A stretch of DNA of 7,703 nucleotides, taken from NCBI GenBank assembly GCA_902797345.1, contig CADBSL010000108.1, positions 1 to 7,703 of the forward strand, written 5' to 3'. Positions within the stretch are counted from its first letter, which is position 1, and every line of letters begins with the position of its first letter. Position numbers and translations under genes: made by a program. Of this stretch, positions 6,778-7,703 are shown in pieces. Source of the stretch: an uncultured Eubacteriales bacterium (lineage in GTDB: Bacteria > Bacillota > Clostridia > Peptostreptococcales > Anaerovoracaceae). The notes under the pieces were generated by a model, which did no database searches, was not told the DNA's origin, and saw only the letters and a program-made list of their open reading frames with translations.

Positions 6778-6806
6778 TTGCACATTCTGTTTGGATTGTT
6801 TATAAT
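6778..6806 (+). promoter_or_regulatory. Probable promoter of the zinc-ribbon membrane protein gene
   Basis: TTGCAC (6778-6783) and a perfect TATAAT (6801-6806) are 17 bases apart. Transcription would begin near 6813, giving a ~30-base leader that holds the GGAGG ribosome site (6833-6837). Confidence 0.7.
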
Positions 6807-6842
6807 AAGAAGCGAGAGTATTTGTGTATACCGGAGGAGAAA

Positions 6843-7703
6843 ATGGAAATCAAGGAACTGGAATGTAAGTCCTGCGGGGCCAATATGGAAATCGACTATA
6901 AGAAAAATGTCCTGGTATGCCCTTACTGCGGTGCCCGGGAGATCATCGTTGATCCGGAAAAAGTCAGGGAGCCGGAACAGAAAAAACCTGTGAAAGCGAA
7001 AAAGAATAAAAAAGGTCTGATGATCGTGATCGCCGTCCTGATCGGCCTGGCGGCTCTGCTGATCATTGCAGTGGCCACTTACTCGATCACGAGTACGGTG
7101 AAAGAAGAAAAGCGTCAGCATACCGCTTATACCTGGCCAACCACCGGACTGGCCACCATGATCCCGAAACCGAAGGAGGAATTCGGTGAGATCTACGATT
7201 ACAATGATTCCTTCAGTATAGAAGTTTTTGGTTCTTCCATGGATTCCTTCCGGAATTATGTGGATAAATGCAAAGAACTGGGCTTCACCATCGATGAAAA
7301 ATCCTATAATACTTCTTATCGGGCGTATAATGAAGAGGGCTATCCCCTGGAGGTTTATTACAGCAGTTACGACGGATCCTTGGATATCGATATCGAACAG
7401 CCTTTGAAGATGTCCACGATCTATTGGTCGTATATCGATGCGTTCCAGCTGCTGCCTGCTCCGGAATCGGACCAGGGAAAGATCGATTATGAAACTGAGG
7501 AATATGCCACGGCTCACATAGGGAATACCACGAAAGAAGACTACCTGGCTTATATAAAGGCATGCAAAGAGGCAGGATTCACTGAGGAAACCATAAATGG
7601 AGATGATTACTACTATGCCTACCATAAAAGCAAAAACTGGAGTTTGAGACTGGAGTATGAAGGGTTCAATATCATGCGGGTGGAAACCAACCAGCGTGAT
7701 TAA
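6843..7703 (+). CDS. Membrane-anchored zinc-ribbon protein with tandem C-terminal repeat domains (function unknown)
   Basis: This 286-residue protein starts with a zinc ribbon (Cys8-x2-Cys11 and Cys26-x2-Cys29). A Lys-rich stretch (47-57, KKPVKAKKNKK) and one membrane helix (about 58-81) follow, then a polar C-terminal part. The positive charges before the helix predict a cytoplasmic ribbon and an extracellular C-terminus. That part contains two related ~85-residue units (about 101-187 and 198-282), each with a P-x-P ... G-(E/K)-I opening, a Y-(V/I)-x2-CKE-x-GFT core (Cys143 and Cys241), a Y-x-AY strand and a final amphipathic strand. The units resemble uncharacterised DUF6591-like domains of Clostridia, but I name this only tentatively. 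The start is ATG 6843, with GGAGG 5 bases before it; the longer in-frame ATG at 6744 lies within the divergent promoter region. The gene ends with TAA at the last base of the window, so any terminator is outside. No function is known from the sequence. Confidence 0.88.
   Translation: MEIKELECKSCGANMEIDYKKNVLVCPYCGAREIIVDPEKVREPEQKKPVKAKKNKKGLMIVIAVLIGLAALLIIAVATYSITSTVKEEKRQHTAYTWPTTGLATMIPKPKEEFGEIYDYNDSFSIEVFGSSMDSFRNYVDKCKELGFTIDEKSYNTSYRAYNEEGYPLEVYYSSYDGSLDIDIEQPLKMSTIYWSYIDAFQLLPAPESDQGKIDYETEEYATAHIGNTTKEDYLAYIKACKEAGFTEETINGDDYYYAYHKSKNWSLRLEYEGFNIMRVETNQRD

Noticed and set aside
6702..7625. N-terminal extension of the EamA transporter frame, giving a possible 595-residue fusion
   Set aside because: The extension is antisense to the zinc-ribbon gene and crosses both promoters, while a good ribosome site and a typical transporter N-terminus occur at 6701.

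Overview
The window looks like a chromosomal segment of an anaerobic Bacillota (Clostridia-type) bacterium. The reasons are strong purine-rich Shine-Dalgarno sites, sigma-A-like promoters, a textbook CtsR heat-shock operator (a regulator of low-GC Gram-positives) and a non-HemE uroporphyrinogen-decarboxylase-family protein of the kind common in anaerobes. The coding DNA has moderate GC, and the region just upstream of the heat-shock operon is AT-rich. The exact genus cannot be read from the sequence.

Layout: (1) the 3' end of a probable MerR-family regulator (1-633, + strand) ending at a hairpin terminator; (2) a 391-base gap (634-1024) holding that terminator, a long imperfect palindrome (726-884) of unknown nature, a promoter and a CtsR operator; (3) a two-gene heat-shock operon, a class B J-domain protein (1025-2035) followed by clpB (2077-4668), closed by a strong terminator; (4) a single-gene unit for a URO-D superfamily protein (4795-5808) with its own probable promoter and terminator; (5) a convergent EamA/DMT-family membrane transporter (5838-6701, - strand), whose stop codon lies inside the shared bidirectional terminator; (6) divergent from it, a membrane-anchored zinc-ribbon protein with two copies of an ~85-residue C-terminal domain (6843-7703, + strand), complete at the last base of the window.

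The only genes that clearly act together are the J-protein and ClpB. J-proteins recruit and stimulate DnaK, which with ClpB dissolves protein aggregates. The CtsR box overlapping the expected transcription start explains how the pair would be induced by heat or proteotoxic stress. The other genes are separate transcription units with no visible functional link.

Most of the window is ordinary. The items most worth a second look are the 726-884 palindrome, the His/Cys-rich insert in the J-protein, the orphan URO-D-family enzyme with a candidate His-x-Cys...Cys metal site, and the tandem-domain zinc-ribbon membrane protein. I see no convincing new multi-gene system, CRISPR array, tRNA, rRNA or transposase.
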